Origin: an uncultured Pelagibacteraceae bacterium
Lineage (GTDB): Bacteria > Pseudomonadota > Alphaproteobacteria > Pelagibacterales > Pelagibacteraceae
Length of the DNA stretch: 64,000 nucleotides
Direction of reading: 5' to 3'
Assembly: GCA_902543485.1 (NCBI GenBank)
Contig: CACBYP010000001.1
Coordinates: 186,001-250,000 of the forward strand
Of this stretch, positions 39,893-53,193 are shown one piece after another. Numbering within the stretch: the first letter of the stretch is position 1; every line of letters begins with the position of its first letter. Made by a program: the position numbers and the translations under genes. The notes under the pieces are model-generated. The model did no database searches. It was not told where the DNA came from and saw only the letters and a list, made by a program, of their open reading frames with translations.

Positions 39893-39915
39893 ACTGGTTA
39901 AATTTTTTGATCAGT
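39893..39915 (+). promoter_or_regulatory. Hairpin in the rplL-rpoB intergenic region (candidate attenuator/processing site)
   Basis: ACTGGTTAAA-TTT-TTTGATCAGT, 10 bp stem including two G-U pairs. Confidence 0.5.
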
Positions 39916-39922
39916 AGTAGAG

Positions 39923-42900
39923 ATGCAATTATCTTTTACAGAAAAAAAAAATATAAGAAAAAGTTTTGGTAAGCTTAAAGAAAGCCTATCAATACCCAAT
40001 CTTATTGAAGTTCAAAAAAACTCATACAAAGAATTAACAGAATTTAAACAAGATGTAGAACAACATCTTGTAAAAGGTTTTGATAGAGTTTTTAAAAGTA
40101 TCTTTCCAATAGAAGACTTGAATGACAAAGCAACTTTAGAATATGTTTCATATAAACTAGAAAAACCCAAATTTGATGTAGAAGAATGTATAGCTAGAGG
40201 TTTAACTTATTCAGCAGCTCTTAAATGTACACTTAGACTAGTAGTTTATGAAATAGATCAAGAGAATAATACTAAAGATATTCTTTCTGCTAAAGAACAG
40301 GAAGTTTACATGGGCGAAGTTCCTATGATGACAAATAGTGGAACATTTATAACTAATGGCGTTCAAAGAGTTGTTGTCAACCAAATGCATAGAAGTCCTG
40401 GTGTATTTTTTGATCATGATAAAGGAAAATCCCATGCAAGTGGAAAATTATTATTTAATTGTCGTGTAATTCCTAATCGTGGATCTTGGCTCGATTTTGA
40501 ATTTGACGTTAAAGACTTACTTTATTTTAGAATAGATAGAAAAAAGAAAATTTTAGTTTCTACGTTATTACAAGCCTTGGGCTTTTCAAAAAATGATATT
40601 GTTGATGAATTTTATAAAAAAGAAACTTTAACTTTTGATAAAAAATTAAATAAATGGAAAACAAAGTTTGATCCAGAAAACTACAAGGCTAAAAATTTTT
40701 CAGAAGAGGTAATTGACGCAAAAAATAATAAAGTAGTTGTAAAATTAGGAGAAAAAATAAATTTTTTGACTGCAAAAAAACTTTCAAACGATGGATTGAA
40801 AGAAATCTTTGTTTCAAATGAGTCTTTATACGGAAAGTTTTTGCATAGAGATATTAAGATTGGTGATGACATATTTAAAATTGGTACTGAATTAAATGAA
40901 ACTATAATCAGTAAAATTATTGAAGCAGATATTAAAATTTTAGATATTTCAAAAACCAATTCTATTAATAAAGGCCCATACTTACTTTTAAGTATTTTTA
41001 ACGATAAAAATGAAAATAAAAATGATGCTATTACAGAAATATATAAAGTCTTAAGACCTGGTGAACCACCAACTATAGAAATAGCAACACAAATTTTTAA
41101 TAATTTGTTCTTTAGTTCTGATAGATATGATCTATCAGATGTAGGAAGAGTTAAGATGAATTCACGACTAGAACTTACTTGTTCTGATAAGATCACAATT
41201 TTAAGAAACGACGATATATTATCAATAATCCAAAAAATGCTAGACTTGAGAGATGGCAAAGATGAAGTTGATGATATTGATCATTTAGGAAATAGAAGAG
41301 TTAGATCTGTTGGAGAACTGGTAGAAAATCAAGCGCGTATTGGTGTTTATAGAATGGAAAGAGCTATAAAAGAGAAAATGACTACCTTAGATGTCGAGTC
41401 AGCAATGCCTCAAGATTTAATTAATGCTAAGCCTTTAACAATTTCTCTTAAAGACTTCTTTGCTACGTCACAACTATCTCAGTTCATGGATCAAACTAAT
41501 CCACTGTCTGAAATCACTCATAAAAGAAGAGTATCAGCTTTAGGACCAGGTGGTTTAACAAGAGAAAGGGCCGGATTTGAAGTTCGTGATGTTCATCCAA
41601 CGCACTATGGAAGAATTTGCCCAATAGAAACTCCAGAGGGCCCAAACATAGGATTAATTAACAGTTTATCAACTTATTCAAAAATAAATAAATATGGTTT
41701 TATTGAAAGCCCATATAAAAAGGTAAAAGATGGAATAGTTCAAAGCAATATAGAATATCTGTCAGCAATGGAAGAAACTAAGTTTACCATTGCTCAAGCT
41801 AATTCATTAATTGATAAAAATGGAAAATTTACTGAAGAACTTGTTTCCTGTAGACAGAATTTGAATTTTATTTTAGCAAAACCTGAGAATATTGATTATA
41901 TTGATGTATCACCCAAACAGCTCGTGTCAGTTGCTGCTTCACTAATTCCATTTTTAGAAAACGATGATGCTAATAGAGCATTAATGGGATCTAACATGAT
42001 GAGACAAGCTGTTCCTTTACTAAAACCAGAGGCGCCACTTGTTGGAACAGGTATTGAAAGTGATGTTGCTCTTGATTCTGGTGTAACAATTGTTGCAAAA
42101 CGTGATGGTGTTGTTGATAAAATAGACGGTAAAAGAATAGTAATTAAAGCTTCAGGAGAAAAAGATTATTCTAAATCAGGTGTAGATATTTATAATTTAC
42201 AGAAATTTAAAAGATCTAATCAAAATACATGCATAAATCAAAAACCATTAGTAAGGGTAGGTGATAAGGTAAAATCTGGTGATATTATAGCCGACGGTCC
42301 ATCCACTAAAGTAGGAGAGTTAGCTTTAGGCAAGAATGTAACCGTGGCTTTCATGCCTTGGCAAGGATATAATTTTGAAGATTCAATATTAATTTCTGAA
42401 AGATGTGTCACAGATGACGTTTTTACTTCTATCCACATTGAAGAATACGAAGTAATGGCTAGAGATACAAAATTAGGAGAAGAAGACATAACTAGAGACA
42501 TACCTAATGTTAATGAAGAGTCATTAAAAAATTTAGATGAGTCAGGAATAGTTTACATAGGAGCAGAAGTCAAACCAGGAGATATTTTGGTAGGTAAAGT
42601 TACTCCTAAAGGAGATACTGCATCGGGCCCTGAAGAAAAATTACTAAGATCAATATTTGGTGAAAAAGCAATTGATGTTACTGATACATCATTAAAAATG
42701 CCAAGCGGAAGCGGTGGTATAGTAGTTGATGTAAGAGTATTTAATAGACATGGTATTGACAAAGATGAAAGATCAATAACTATAGAGCGAGCAGAAATTG
42801 AGAGCGTTCAAGAAGATAAAAAGGTTGAAGAAGAAATTTTAGAAAGAAGTATAAAACAGAGATTGTCATCAATATTAAATGGGACAAAAATTAATAAAAA

Positions 42901-44005
42901 AGTTAAAGATGTTCAGGCAAATACAGTTTTATCAGAGGAGATAATCAATAATTTACCTGCTTCAGATTTATTTAAAATATCAGTTGATGAGCAAGATAAA
43001 ATATCTTCTTTGTCTCAAATTAAAGATCAATACAACAGCGCTAAACTAGATATTCAAGAAAGATTTGAAGATAAAGTTTTAAAAATTAGACAAGGTGACG
43101 ATTTATTACCAAGTGTTATGAAAATGGTAAAAGTTTTTGTTGCTATAAAAAGAAGATTAAGGCCAGGAGATAAAATGTCTGGAAGACATGGAAATAAAGG
43201 TGTTGTGAGTAAAATAGTTCCAGTTGAAGATATGCCCTATAGGGAAAATGGTAAACCAGTTGATATTGTTCTTAATCCATTAGGTGTTCCGAGTAGGATG
43301 AATGTTGGTCAAATATTAGAAACACATTTAGGTTGGTCCTGCACAGAATTAGGTGAGAAGTTAAACCAGTTAGTAAATGAAAACCAAAAGAAGATTGAAA
43401 AGACTGAAAAAATTAAATCATTTTTGAAAAATGTATATGGTAAAGAAATATACGATGAAGATATAGAAAAATTAAATCAGTCTGAATTTGAGGATTTATG
43501 TTCGAACATAAGACATGGTGTACCGATAGCTACGCCAGTTTTTGATGGAGCCAAAGAAAATGATGTTACCAAAATGTTAGAACTAGCTGAGCTACCAAAC
43601 TCAGGTCAAACTACACTTTGGGATGGAAGAACTGGAGAGAAATTTGATAGACCTGTTACAGTCGGAACAATTTATATGTTAAAACTTCATCATCTAGTTG
43701 AAGATAAAATTCACGCAAGATCTACTGGACCTTACAGTTTAGTGACACAACAACCTCTCGGGGGTAAAGCACAATTAGGAGGTCAGCGATTTGGTGAGAT
43801 GGAGGTTTGGGCATTAGAGGCTTATGGGGCTTCATATACTCTTCAAGAAATATTAACTGTTAAGTCAGATGATGTAGCTGGAAGAGTTAAAGTTTATGAA
43901 ACTATAGTTAAAGGTGAAGAAAATTTTGAGTCAGGCATACCTGAGTCATTTAATGTTTTAGTTAAAGAAATTAAATCACTAGCACTAAATGTGGAGCTAA
44001 ATTAA
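39923..44005 (+). CDS. rpoB: RNA polymerase beta subunit
   Basis: 1360 aa; [40 protein letters not shown] (Rif region). Confidence 0.99.
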   Translation: MQLSFTEKKNIRKSFGKLKESLSIPNLIEVQKNSYKELTEFKQDVEQHLVKGFDRVFKSIFPIEDLNDKATLEYVSYKLEKPKFDVEECIARGLTYSAALKCTLRLVVYEIDQENNTKDILSAKEQEVYMGEVPMMTNSGTFITNGVQRVVVNQMHRSPGVFFDHDKGKSHASGKLLFNCRVIPNRGSWLDFEFDVKDLLYFRIDRKKKILVSTLLQALGFSKNDIVDEFYKKETLTFDKKLNKWKTKFDPENYKAKNFSEEVIDAKNNKVVVKLGEKINFLTAKKLSNDGLKEIFVSNESLYGKFLHRDIKIGDDIFKIGTELNETIISKIIEADIKILDISKTNSINKGPYLLLSIFNDKNENKNDAITEIYKVLRPGEPPTIEIATQIFNNLFFSSDRYDLSDVGRVKMNSRLELTCSDKITILRNDDILSIIQKMLDLRDGKDEVDDIDHLGNRRVRSVGELVENQARIGVYRMERAIKEKMTTLDVESAMPQDLINAKPLTISLKDFFATSQLSQFMDQTNPLSEITHKRRVSALGPGGLTRERAGFEVRDVHPTHYGRICPIETPEGPNIGLINSLSTYSKINKYGFIESPYKKVKDGIVQSNIEYLSAMEETKFTIAQANSLIDKNGKFTEELVSCRQNLNFILAKPENIDYIDVSPKQLVSVAASLIPFLENDDANRALMGSNMMRQAVPLLKPEAPLVGTGIESDVALDSGVTIVAKRDGVVDKIDGKRIVIKASGEKDYSKSGVDIYNLQKFKRSNQNTCINQKPLVRVGDKVKSGDIIADGPSTKVGELALGKNVTVAFMPWQGYNFEDSILISERCVTDDVFTSIHIEEYEVMARDTKLGEEDITRDIPNVNEESLKNLDESGIVYIGAEVKPGDILVGKVTPKGDTASGPEEKLLRSIFGEKAIDVTDTSLKMPSGSGGIVVDVRVFNRHGIDKDERSITIERAEIESVQEDKKVEEEILERSIKQRLSSILNGTKINKKVKDVQANTVLSEEIINNLPASDLFKISVDEQDKISSLSQIKDQYNSAKLDIQERFEDKVLKIRQGDDLLPSVMKMVKVFVAIKRRLRPGDKMSGRHGNKGVVSKIVPVEDMPYRENGKPVDIVLNPLGVPSRMNVGQILETHLGWSCTELGEKLNQLVNENQKKIEKTEKIKSFLKNVYGKEIYDEDIEKLNQSEFEDLCSNIRHGVPIATPVFDGAKENDVTKMLELAELPNSGQTTLWDGRTGEKFDRPVTVGTIYMLKLHHLVEDKIHARSTGPYSLVTQQPLGGKAQLGGQRFGEMEVWALEAYGASYTLQEILTVKSDDVAGRVKVYETIVKGEENFESGIPESFNVLVKEIKSLALNVELN

Positions 44006-44006
44006 T

Positions 44007-47000
44007 ATGAGTAAAGAATTAACCGATCTATTTAAATCTTCAGAAATTTCAGAAGCCCAAAATTTTAATAGCATAAAAATAACTCTTGCTAGTCCAGAGA
44101 AAATCAAATCTTGGACTTATGGAGAAATCAAAAAGCCTGAAACAATAAATTATAGAACTTTTAGACCTGAAAAGGACGGATTATTTTGTGCAAGAATATT
44201 TGGACCTATAAAAGATTATGAATGTCTTTGTGGTAAGTACAAAAGAATGAAATTTAGAGGAATTATATGTGAAAAGTGTGGTGTTGAAGTTACAAAGTCA
44301 AATGTAAGACGTGAAAGAATGGGTCACATTAATTTAGCCACTCCAGTTGCTCACATATGGTTCTTAAAATCGTTACCAAGCAGAATATCACTTGCAATAG
44401 ATATGAAGCTTAAAGAGGTCGAAAGAGTACTTTATTTTGAAAACTTTATAGTTATTGAACCTGGGTTAACAGGACTTAAAAAGAACCAGCTTTTAGGCGA
44501 AGAAGAACTAATAAAATATCAAGACGAGTATGGTGAAGAGTCGTTTACTGCAGGTATCGGAGCTGAAGCAATTCTAGAAATTTTAAAATCAATAGATTTA
44601 GAACAAGAAAAAGAAACCTTAATTAAATCAATTAAAGAAACAAAATCTAAAGTTTCAGAAGAAAGATCAATTAAAAGATTAAAACTAATTGAATCATTTA
44701 TAGAGACTGGAAATAAACCAGAATGGATGATTTTAACAACGATACCAGTAATTCCTCCAGAGTTAAGACCATTAGTTCCATTAGATGGAGGTAGATTTGC
44801 CACTTCCGATTTAAATGATTTATATAGAAGAGTTATAAACAGAAATAATCGTCTAAAAAGATTAATGGATCTTAAAGCTCCAGACATAATTGTAAGAAAT
44901 GAGAAGAGAATGCTTCAAGAGTCAGTTGATGCATTATTTGACAATGGTAGAAGAGGAAGAGTAATAACAGGAACAGGTAAAAGACCTCTAAAATCTTTAG
45001 CTGAGATGTTGAAAGGTAAACAAGGAAGATTTAGACAAAACTTATTGGGTAAAAGAGTTGATTATTCTGGAAGATCAGTAATCGTAGTCGGACCAGACTT
45101 AAAATTACATGAATGTGGATTACCAAAGAAAATGGCTTTAGAGTTATTTAAACCATTTTTATACGCAAGATTAAATAAGCTTGGATTAGCTTCTACCATA
45201 AAACAAGCTAAAAAACTTGTTGAAAGAGAGAGAAATGAAGTTTGGGATGCTTTAGAATTAATTGTTAGAGAACATCCGGTTATACTAAATAGAGCCCCAA
45301 CACTCCATAGATTAGGTGTTCAAGCCTTTGAGCCAAAATTAATTGAAGGAAATGCAATTGAGTTACATCCATTAACCTGTGCTGCATTCAATGCAGATTT
45401 TGATGGTGATCAAATGGCAGTTCACGTGCCATTAAGTTTAGAGGCACAATTAGAAGCAAGAGTTTTGATGATGTCTACAAACAATATTTTGAGCCCATCA
45501 AATGGAAAACCTATAATTGTTCCAAGTCAGGATATGATTTTAGGAATTTACTATCTCTCTCAGCCACCATATCAAACTGACAGAGTTGAAGGATATTTTG
45601 TAAATAACTCTGAGATTGAACATGCATTAGAAATTGGTCAAATTAAAGTTCATTCAAGAATTGTTTCAAGATTTGCAACAGTTGATGAAAAGGGTAATAC
45701 TAAATATGAAAAACATATTAGTACAGCTGGAAGATTTTTGTTAGCAAACTTAATTCCAAAGGATATAAATAATAGATTTGCTTTAGTTGACAGGTTGTTG
45801 CCAAAAAAAATAGTGTCTGAAGTTATCGATCATGTTTTCAGATTTTCTGGTCAAAAAAGTACAGTAATATTTTGCGATAAATTAAAGGATCTTGGTTTTA
45901 AACATGCTTTTAAAGCTGGAATATCATTTGGTAAAGACGATTTAGTTATTCCAGATAACAAACAACAATTAATTGATGAAACTAAAAAACTAATTTCTGA
46001 TTATGAAAATCAATATGCAGAAGGACTAATAACTAGAGGTGAAAAATACAATAAAGTTATAGATGCATGGTCAAAATGCACAGATAAAGTTGCATCTGAA
46101 ATGATGAAAAGAATTTCTGCTACAGAAATGACAGAAGATGGTCTAAAAATTAATTCAGTATTTATGATGGCAGATAGTGGAGCTAGAGGTTCTGCAGCTC
46201 AAATGAAGCAATTAGCTGGTATGAGAGGTTTAATAGCTAAACCATCTGGTGAGATTATTGAGTCACCAATAACTTCTAATTTTAAAGAGGGTTTAACTGC
46301 CCTAGAATATTTTAACTCTACTCATGGTGCCAGAAAAGGACTAGCTGACACTGCATTGAAAACAGCAAGTTCTGGGTACTTAACAAGAAGACTTTGTGAT
46401 GTTGCCCAAGATTTAACTATCACTCAAGTTAAATGTGATAACCCGAGTTTTATTAAACTTACAGAGGTTTTAGAAGGTGGAAATATAATGGTTAGCTTGT
46501 CAGAAAGAGCTCTTGGAAGAGTAACAGCAAAAGATGTAAAAAATCCATTAACAGGTGAAGTTTTAATAAAGAAGAATAGCATGATCGATGAAGCAGCATG
46601 CGAAAAAATTGACTCTGCAGGTGTAAAAAACTTGAATGTTTACTCAGTAATGACTTGTAGTTTGAAAGAAGGTGTATGTGCAACTTGTTATGGTAGAGAT
46701 TTATCAAGAGGTAAAATGGTACATGTTGGTGAAGCAATTGGAATGATATCAGCCCAATCTATTGGTGAACCAGGAACTCAGCTTACAATGAGAACTTTCC
46801 ACGTTGGAGGAACTGCATCAGTCAAGCAAGACTCTCAAATAGTGTCTAATAATGATGGTATATTAAAAATTGTTAATACAAATCTATTAGTAGACTCAAA
46901 AAAGAATTTAATTGTAATGGGAAGAAATACAGAGTTATCAATAGAAGATGATAATGGATTACAAGTAGCTGCATATAAAGTTCCATATGGATCAAAACTT

Positions 47001-48170
47001 TTCTTTGAAAATGGAGATAAAGTTAAAAAAGGATCAAAGATATGTGAGTGGGATCCATATACAACACCTGTTATTGCAGAAAAAGATGGAATAGCAAATT
47101 ATGTAGATTTAATAGACGGTATATCAATTGCTGAGACAACTGATGACGCAACTGGAATTTCTACTAAAGCAGTAGTTGATTGGAAAACACAATCAAAAAA
47201 TACAGATTTAAAACCAAGAATTACTCTTAGAGATGCAAAAGGAAATGTTGTTAAAAAAGCTGATGACAATGAAGCTAGATACTACTTAGTTCCAGATTCA
47301 ATATTATCTGTTAAAGACGGACAAAAAATTTCAGCTGGCGATGTAATAGCTAGACTTCCTAAAGAAACAACAAAGACTAAAGATATTACAGGAGGCCTAC
47401 CAAGAGTTGCTGAATTGTTTGAAGCAAGAAAAGCAAAAGATAGCGCAATTATTGCTGAGAATGATGGAAAAGTAATTTTTGGAAAAGAGGTAAGAGGTAA
47501 ACAAAGAGTAACAATTGAGTCTGAAAATGGTGATACTTCAAGTTATTTAATACCAAAAGGAAAACACATTAATTTTAATCAAGGTGAAAAAATAAAAAAA
47601 GGTGAATATTTGTTAGATGGTCAACCATTGCCTCATGACATTCTTAGAATTTTAGGTATTGAGGAATTAACTGAATATTTCGTAAACCAGGTACAAGATG
47701 TTTATAGACTACAAGGAGTAATTATAAATGATAAACATATTGAAGTTATATTAAGACAAATGCTTAAAAAAGTTGAAGTTAAAACTCAAGGTGACAGCAC
47801 ATTACTTCCTGGAGAAATTATTGATAGAATCAGATTTGAAAATATGAACGAGCAGCTAATCAAAGATGGTAAAAACCCTGCCGTTGGAGAGAGAGTTTTA
47901 ATGGGAATAACTAAAGCTTCACTTCAAACAGAGTCATTTATTTCAGCTGCTTCTTTCCAAGAAACAACAAGAGTTCTAACAGACGCTGCTATTAAAGGTA
48001 AGGTAGATAAGTTATCTGGATTAAAAGAAAATGTTATTGTTGGTAGATTAGTTCCTGCTGGAACTGGATCTGTTAAAAATTTGTGGAACAAGAAAGCTCG
48101 TTTGGACGATGAAAAATTCATTGCTGAGAACGAGATGATTGAGCAAGCAGAAAGCCCTGTAAATCAGTAA
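44007..48170 (+). CDS. rpoC: RNA polymerase beta' subunit
   Basis: 1387 aa; [16 protein letters not shown] catalytic motif; zinc finger [22 protein letters not shown]. Confidence 0.99.
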   Translation: MSKELTDLFKSSEISEAQNFNSIKITLASPEKIKSWTYGEIKKPETINYRTFRPEKDGLFCARIFGPIKDYECLCGKYKRMKFRGIICEKCGVEVTKSNVRRERMGHINLATPVAHIWFLKSLPSRISLAIDMKLKEVERVLYFENFIVIEPGLTGLKKNQLLGEEELIKYQDEYGEESFTAGIGAEAILEILKSIDLEQEKETLIKSIKETKSKVSEERSIKRLKLIESFIETGNKPEWMILTTIPVIPPELRPLVPLDGGRFATSDLNDLYRRVINRNNRLKRLMDLKAPDIIVRNEKRMLQESVDALFDNGRRGRVITGTGKRPLKSLAEMLKGKQGRFRQNLLGKRVDYSGRSVIVVGPDLKLHECGLPKKMALELFKPFLYARLNKLGLASTIKQAKKLVERERNEVWDALELIVREHPVILNRAPTLHRLGVQAFEPKLIEGNAIELHPLTCAAFNADFDGDQMAVHVPLSLEAQLEARVLMMSTNNILSPSNGKPIIVPSQDMILGIYYLSQPPYQTDRVEGYFVNNSEIEHALEIGQIKVHSRIVSRFATVDEKGNTKYEKHISTAGRFLLANLIPKDINNRFALVDRLLPKKIVSEVIDHVFRFSGQKSTVIFCDKLKDLGFKHAFKAGISFGKDDLVIPDNKQQLIDETKKLISDYENQYAEGLITRGEKYNKVIDAWSKCTDKVASEMMKRISATEMTEDGLKINSVFMMADSGARGSAAQMKQLAGMRGLIAKPSGEIIESPITSNFKEGLTALEYFNSTHGARKGLADTALKTASSGYLTRRLCDVAQDLTITQVKCDNPSFIKLTEVLEGGNIMVSLSERALGRVTAKDVKNPLTGEVLIKKNSMIDEAACEKIDSAGVKNLNVYSVMTCSLKEGVCATCYGRDLSRGKMVHVGEAIGMISAQSIGEPGTQLTMRTFHVGGTASVKQDSQIVSNNDGILKIVNTNLLVDSKKNLIVMGRNTELSIEDDNGLQVAAYKVPYGSKLFFENGDKVKKGSKICEWDPYTTPVIAEKDGIANYVDLIDGISIAETTDDATGISTKAVVDWKTQSKNTDLKPRITLRDAKGNVVKKADDNEARYYLVPDSILSVKDGQKISAGDVIARLPKETTKTKDITGGLPRVAELFEARKAKDSAIIAENDGKVIFGKEVRGKQRVTIESENGDTSSYLIPKGKHINFNQGEKIKKGEYLLDGQPLPHDILRILGIEELTEYFVNQVQDVYRLQGVIINDKHIEVILRQMLKKVEVKTQGDSTLLPGEIIDRIRFENMNEQLIKDGKNPAVGERVLMGITKASLQTESFISAASFQETTRVLTDAAIKGKVDKLSGLKENVIVGRLVPAGTGSVKNLWNKKARLDDEKFIAENEMIEQAESPVNQ

Positions 48171-48199
48171 AAAATCGTAATTTTTCCATGTCTTTTGAT

Positions 48200-48227
48200 T
48201 TGACAAATGGAATTTCTATAGTATTTT
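48200..48227 (+). promoter_or_regulatory. Candidate promoter for the rpsL-rpsG-fusA transcription unit
   Basis: TTGACA (48200-48205), 16 nt, TATTTT (48222-48227). Confidence 0.5.
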
Positions 48228-48326
48228 GTGCGTGTTTTTGGTTGGAATGTAGTGACTAGTGCACTAAACGCTGCCACAAATAACCTGACAGTTATTTCAT
48301 CAAAAATCAAACTTATATATAATTTT

Positions 48327-48698
48327 ATGCCAACAATTAACCAGTTGTTAAGAAAAGGACGAGAAAAACAAATTGCAAGGAACAAAGTTCCTGCGTTACA
48401 AAAACAACCTTTAAAAAGAGGTGTTTGTGTAAAAGTTTATACAACTACACCTAAGAAACCAAACTCGGCGCTAAGAAAAGTTGCAAGAGTTAGGTTATCA
48501 AATGGTTTTGAAGTTACAGCATATATTCCTGGAGAAGGACATAATTTACAAGAGCACTCAGTAGTATTAATAAGAGGTGGACGTGTTAAAGACTTACCTG
48601 GTGTGAGATATCATATACTTCGTGGTAATTTAGATACTCAAGGAGTTGCAAATAGAAAACAGAGACGTTCTTTATATGGAACGAAAAAAGGTAAATAA
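48327..48698 (+). CDS. rpsL: 30S ribosomal protein S12
   Basis: [15 protein letters not shown] is the canonical N-terminus, so start 48327 rather than 48228; [15 protein letters not shown]. Confidence 0.98.
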   Translation: MPTINQLLRKGREKQIARNKVPALQKQPLKRGVCVKVYTTTPKKPNSALRKVARVRLSNGFEVTAYIPGEGHNLQEHSVVLIRGGRVKDLPGVRYHILRGNLDTQGVANRKQRRSLYGTKKGK

Positions 48699-48700
48699 AC

Positions 48701-49171
48701 ATGTCTCGAAAAAGAAAAGCTCCTAAAAAAATTCCTATCGTAGATCCTAAATATAAATCGGTAATAATTCCAAAATTAATCAACTCTATAATGCTAAATG
48801 GTAAAAAGACTATTGCAGAAAAAATTGTTTATGATGCAATTGATAAAATTAAATCTAAATCAAAAGACGAACCTTTAACTGTATTTAACGATGCAATAAA
48901 TAATGTAAGACCAACTGTAGAAGTTCGATCGAGGCGTGTTGGTGGAGCTACATATCAAGTACCAGTAGAGGTTAAAGCTAAAAGATCGCAAGCATTAGCG
49001 TTAAGGTGGATAATAGATGCATCTCGAAAAAGAAAAGATAAGAAAATGTCTGACAAATTATTTAACGAGATATTCGATGCTTATCAAAATAGAGGATCAG
49101 CAATAAAAAAGAAAGAGGATACACATAAAATGGCAGAATCAAATAAAGCTTTTGCACATTTTAGATGGTAA
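48701..49171 (+). CDS. rpsG: 30S ribosomal protein S7
   Basis: [32 protein letters not shown]. Confidence 0.98.
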   Translation: MSRKRKAPKKIPIVDPKYKSVIIPKLINSIMLNGKKTIAEKIVYDAIDKIKSKSKDEPLTVFNDAINNVRPTVEVRSRRVGGATYQVPVEVKAKRSQALALRWIIDASRKRKDKKMSDKLFNEIFDAYQNRGSAIKKKEDTHKMAESNKAFAHFRW

Positions 49172-49176
49172 ATAAT

Positions 49177-51252
49177 ATGGCAAAAACTCATCCATTAAAT
49201 AAATATAGAAACATTGGCATCATGGCCCATATAGATGCTGGTAAAACTACAACTACAGAAAGAATTTTGTATTACACAGGTAAAAGTCATAAAATTGGAG
49301 AAGTTCATGATGGTGCTGCCACAATGGATTGGATGGAACAAGAACAGGAAAGAGGTATTACAATAACATCAGCTGCAACTACTTGTTTTTGGAGAGAGCA
49401 TAGAATTAATATTATTGATACTCCTGGTCACGTTGATTTTACAATTGAAGTTGAACGATCTTTAAAAGTTTTGGACGGTGCTGTTGCAGTTTTTGATGGT
49501 GTTGCTGGTGTAGAACCTCAATCTGAAACAGTTTGGAGACAAGCTGATAAATATAAAGTTCCTAGAATTTGTTTTGTTAACAAACTTGATAGAACCGGTG
49601 CAGATTTCTTTAGATGTGTGGATATGATTAAAGATAGACTTGGAGCTAAACCTTTAGTTATGCAGGTGCCTATTGGAATAGAGGCATCATTACAAGGTGT
49701 TGTTGATTTAGTCAAAATGAAAGCAATTGTCTGGAAAAATGAAGACCTTGGTGCTGAATGGGAAGAAAAAGATATTCCAGATGATCTCAAAGAGATATGT
49801 GATAAATATAGACAAGAATTAGTTGAGACAGCTGTTGAGCAAGATGAAAAACTAATGGAAGCCTACTTGGGCGGTGAAGAAATTAAACAAGAAGATTTGA
49901 TTAAATGTGTACGAAAAGGATGTTTGAATTTCGAATTTGTACCAGTTTTAACAGGTTCTGCTTTTAAAAATAAAGGTGTTCAACCACTATTAGATGCAGT
50001 TGTAGATTATTTACCAAGTCCAGAGGATCTTGGATCTATAATGGGTTCAAAACCGGGATCTGATGAGGAAATTGAGATGAAGTTCGAGGATAGTGCCCCT
50101 TTTTCAGCTTTAGCTTTTAAAGTAGCAACAGATCCATTTGTAGGAAGTCTTACATTTATTAGAATTTATTCAGGTACAGTTAAATCTGGGACTGGAGTTT
50201 ATAACACTTCTTCAGATAAAGAAGAAAGAGTTGGAAGAATGCTTCTAATGCATGCTAATTCAAGAGAAGACATTAAAGAAGCAAGCGCAGGTGATATAGT
50301 TGCGCTCGCTGGATTAAAAAACACTATAACAGGTCATACATTGGCAAATAAAGATGCGCCAGTATTACTTGAGCCAATGGAATTTCCTGATCCAGTTATA
50401 GAAATTGCAGTTGAACCTAAATCAAAAGCTGATCAAGAAAAAATGGGTGAAGCACTAGGAAGATTAGCTAAAGAAGATCCGTCATTTAGAGTGTCATCAG
50501 ATGAAGAGTCTGGTCAAACAATAATAAAAGGAATGGGCGAATTACATTTAGATATTATTGTTGATAGAATGAAAAGAGAATTCAAAGTTGAGGCAAATGT
50601 TGGAGCTCCTCAAGTTGCATATAGAGAAACAATATTAAATGCTGCTGAGTTTGATTATACACATAAAAAACAGAGTGGTGGAGCAGGACAGTTTGCTAGA
50701 GTAAAATTATCTGTTGAACCGCTAGAACCAGGTAAAGGTAGAGAAGTTGAGAGCAAAATAAAAGGTGGTGCAATACCTAAAGAATTTATACCAGGTGTTG
50801 AAAAAGGTGTGGAGACAATAGCTGACGGTGGTATTTTAGCTGGATTTCCTTTAATTGATTATAAAGTTACAATCTTAGATGGTTTGCATCATGACGTTGA
50901 TTCAAGTGTATTAGCTTTTGAGCTTGCTTCAAGACAATGTTTTAAAGAAGCATGTACTCGAGGAACTCTAAAACTTTTAGAGCCAGTAATGAGAGTAGAA
51001 GTAGTTACTCCAGAAGATTATATGGGAGATGTAATAGGTGATTTGAATAGTAGAAGAGGTCAAATAAGTACACAAGAGCAAAGAGGAAATGCAACAGTAA
51101 TAACAGCAATGGTGCCATTAGCAAATATGTTTGGTTATATAAATAGCTTAAGATCTATGTCTCAAGGTAGAGCTCAATACTCAATGTTTTTTGATCATTA
51201 CGACAAGGTTCCACAAAATGTTCAAGACGAGGTAACCAAGAAAACAGGTTAA
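49177..51252 (+). CDS. fusA: Elongation factor G
   Basis: [24 protein letters not shown]; likely start at 49177 (MAKTHPL). Confidence 0.99.
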   Translation: MAKTHPLNKYRNIGIMAHIDAGKTTTTERILYYTGKSHKIGEVHDGAATMDWMEQEQERGITITSAATTCFWREHRINIIDTPGHVDFTIEVERSLKVLDGAVAVFDGVAGVEPQSETVWRQADKYKVPRICFVNKLDRTGADFFRCVDMIKDRLGAKPLVMQVPIGIEASLQGVVDLVKMKAIVWKNEDLGAEWEEKDIPDDLKEICDKYRQELVETAVEQDEKLMEAYLGGEEIKQEDLIKCVRKGCLNFEFVPVLTGSAFKNKGVQPLLDAVVDYLPSPEDLGSIMGSKPGSDEEIEMKFEDSAPFSALAFKVATDPFVGSLTFIRIYSGTVKSGTGVYNTSSDKEERVGRMLLMHANSREDIKEASAGDIVALAGLKNTITGHTLANKDAPVLLEPMEFPDPVIEIAVEPKSKADQEKMGEALGRLAKEDPSFRVSSDEESGQTIIKGMGELHLDIIVDRMKREFKVEANVGAPQVAYRETILNAAEFDYTHKKQSGGAGQFARVKLSVEPLEPGKGREVESKIKGGAIPKEFIPGVEKGVETIADGGILAGFPLIDYKVTILDGLHHDVDSSVLAFELASRQCFKEACTRGTLKLLEPVMRVEVVTPEDYMGDVIGDLNSRRGQISTQEQRGNATVITAMVPLANMFGYINSLRSMSQGRAQYSMFFDHYDKVPQNVQDEVTKKTG

Positions 51253-51254
51253 TT

Positions 51255-51563
51255 ATGGATAAACAAAATATTAGAATAAAATTAAGAGCATACGATAATA
51301 AGGTCTTGGATCAGTCTACTGAGGAGATAGTAAATACTGTTAAAAGAACAGGTGCTAATATTAAAGGCCCAATTCCTTTACCTACAAAAATAGAGAGATA
51401 TACCGTTCTAAGATCACCACACATTGATAAAAAAAGTAGAGAACAATTTGAAACCAGAACTCATAAAAGATTGATTGATATTATTGAACCTACACCAGCA
51501 ACAGTTGAAGCACTAATGAAACTTGATTTAGCATCAGGAGTAGATGTGGAGATTAAAATATAA
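51255..51563 (+). CDS. rpsJ: 30S ribosomal protein S10
   Basis: [43 protein letters not shown]. Confidence 0.98.
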   Translation: MDKQNIRIKLRAYDNKVLDQSTEEIVNTVKRTGANIKGPIPLPTKIERYTVLRSPHIDKKSREQFETRTHKRLIDIIEPTPATVEALMKLDLASGVDVEIKI

Positions 51564-52273
51564 TGGAAAATTTAGCTTTAATTGGAAAAAAAATAGGAAT
51601 GTCCAGAGAGTTTTTTAAAACTGGCCAATCAGTTCCAGTTACTGTGTTAAAAATGGAGACTGGAAGAGTAATAAACGTTGTTAACAAAGAAAATAGAGGA
51701 TACAGCGCAGTTCAAATAGGATTTGGAAAAATAAAAAACTCAAAATTAACCAAAGCTATGAAAGGTTATTTTGCAAAAAAGAATACTGAGCCAAAAAAAA
51801 CACTTAAAGAGTTTAGATTAGAAAATACCGAAAATTTCAAAGAAGGAAATGAAATTGGTTTAGAAATTTTTGAAAATGTTAAATTTGTTGATGTTAAATC
51901 TAAGACCATTGGTAAAGGATTTGCAGGCGCAATGAAAAGGCATAATTTTGGTGGATTAAGGGCTACCCATGGTGTTTCAATTTCTCATAGATCACATGGT
52001 TCAACAGGACAAAGGCAGGATCCAGGTAAAGTTTTTAAAGGAAAAAAAATGGCTGGTCATATGGGAGATAGAATTAGAACTATTCAAAATATTGAAATTA
52101 TAAAAACTGACAAAGAAAATAATTTACTATACTTAAAAGGTTCTATTCCTGGATCAAAAAATGCAGAAGTTTTAATTAGAAAATCAGTCAAAGATATTAA
52201 CAGAATGTCAATTGAAGAAAAAATTGAACAAATTGAAAAACAAAAAAAATCAGCTGATAAAAAGAAAAAATAA
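51563..52273 (+). CDS. rplC: 50S ribosomal protein L3
   Basis: SHRSHGSTGQRQDPGKVFKGKKMAGHMG. Confidence 0.98.
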   Translation: MENLALIGKKIGMSREFFKTGQSVPVTVLKMETGRVINVVNKENRGYSAVQIGFGKIKNSKLTKAMKGYFAKKNTEPKKTLKEFRLENTENFKEGNEIGLEIFENVKFVDVKSKTIGKGFAGAMKRHNFGGLRATHGVSISHRSHGSTGQRQDPGKVFKGKKMAGHMGDRIRTIQNIEIIKTDKENNLLYLKGSIPGSKNAEVLIRKSVKDINRMSIEEKIEQIEKQKKSADKKKK

Positions 52274-52897
52274 ATGAAAATAGACAAATTAAGTATTGAT
52301 GGAAAAAAACAAAGCATAGAAGTTCTAGATAAAATTTTTAGTGCTAAAGTTAATAATCAATTGGTGAGTGGTGTAATCTACAAACTAAACGCAAACTTTA
52401 AAGGTAGAAAAGCAAAGACAAAGCAAAGAAATGAAATAACTGGCTCAACGTCTAAAATTTATTCACAAAAAGGTACTGGGAATGCTAGACACTCTAGTAA
52501 AAAGGCTCCTATTTTTGTAGGTGGGGGAATTGCTCATGGACCAAAAGGTGAAGATAATTATAAAGCTAGAAAATTGAATAAGAGTGAAAAAAAAATGAGT
52601 ATAGCTTCACTTATTACCGAAAAAAATAAATCGAATAACGTAATTATTTTTGATGATTTTGGAAAAAAAATTGAAAAAACAAAAGAAATGTTTGAGCTTT
52701 TGAAGAAGTTTGATGCAAATAACTCATTATTAATTGTTGATACCAAATCAAAAGATAATATCTTAAGGTCAATTAAAAATATTCCTAATGTTAAATTAAC
52801 CGATGCAAATCATTTCAGTGCATTTGATTTAGTTAAATATAAAAAAATTATTTTTACTGAGAGCTCAGTTAAAGAATTAGAAAAAAGGTATCAATAA
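52274..52897 (+). CDS. rplD: 50S ribosomal protein L4
   Basis: YSQKGTGNARHSSKKAPIFVGGGIAHGPK. Confidence 0.97.
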   Translation: MKIDKLSIDGKKQSIEVLDKIFSAKVNNQLVSGVIYKLNANFKGRKAKTKQRNEITGSTSKIYSQKGTGNARHSSKKAPIFVGGGIAHGPKGEDNYKARKLNKSEKKMSIASLITEKNKSNNVIIFDDFGKKIEKTKEMFELLKKFDANNSLLIVDTKSKDNILRSIKNIPNVKLTDANHFSAFDLVKYKKIIFTESSVKELEKRYQ

Positions 52898-53190
52898 TGG
52901 ATAAACTAAGCTTATACGATAAAATCCTGTTTCCAGTTGTTACTGAAAAATCAACAAATTTGTCAGAGCAAAACAAGATTGTTTTCAAAGTTCCTCATAG
53001 TGCTAATAAAAAAACTTTAAAAGGATCAATTGAAAAAATTTTTAAAGTCAATGTAACAAAAATTAATATTATTAATAAAAAAACTCTAATTAAATCTACT
53101 AGAGGGAAAAAAGTTAAAAAGAAGGGTTTTAAAAAAGCAATTATTACTCTTAAAAAGGGTCAAAATATTGACTTAACAACTGGAATTTAA
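52897..53190 (+). CDS. rplW: 50S ribosomal protein L23
   Basis: LFPVVTEKSTNLSEQNKIVFKV; position in the S10 operon. Confidence 0.96.
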   Translation: MDKLSLYDKILFPVVTEKSTNLSEQNKIVFKVPHSANKKTLKGSIEKIFKVNVTKINIINKKTLIKSTRGKKVKKKGFKKAIITLKKGQNIDLTTGI

Positions 53191-53193
53191 ATT

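Noticed and set aside
40681-41259. 192-aa minus-strand ORF inside rpoB
   Set aside because: Antisense shadow ORF of a conserved gene; no recognisable domain
44519-44887. 122-aa minus-strand ORF inside rpoC
   Set aside because: Shadow ORF; rpoC frame fully explains the region
48228-48326. 33-aa N-terminal extension of rpsL in the ORF track
   Set aside because: Canonical S12 starts [11 protein letters not shown] at 48327; the upstream part overlaps the probable promoter and leader
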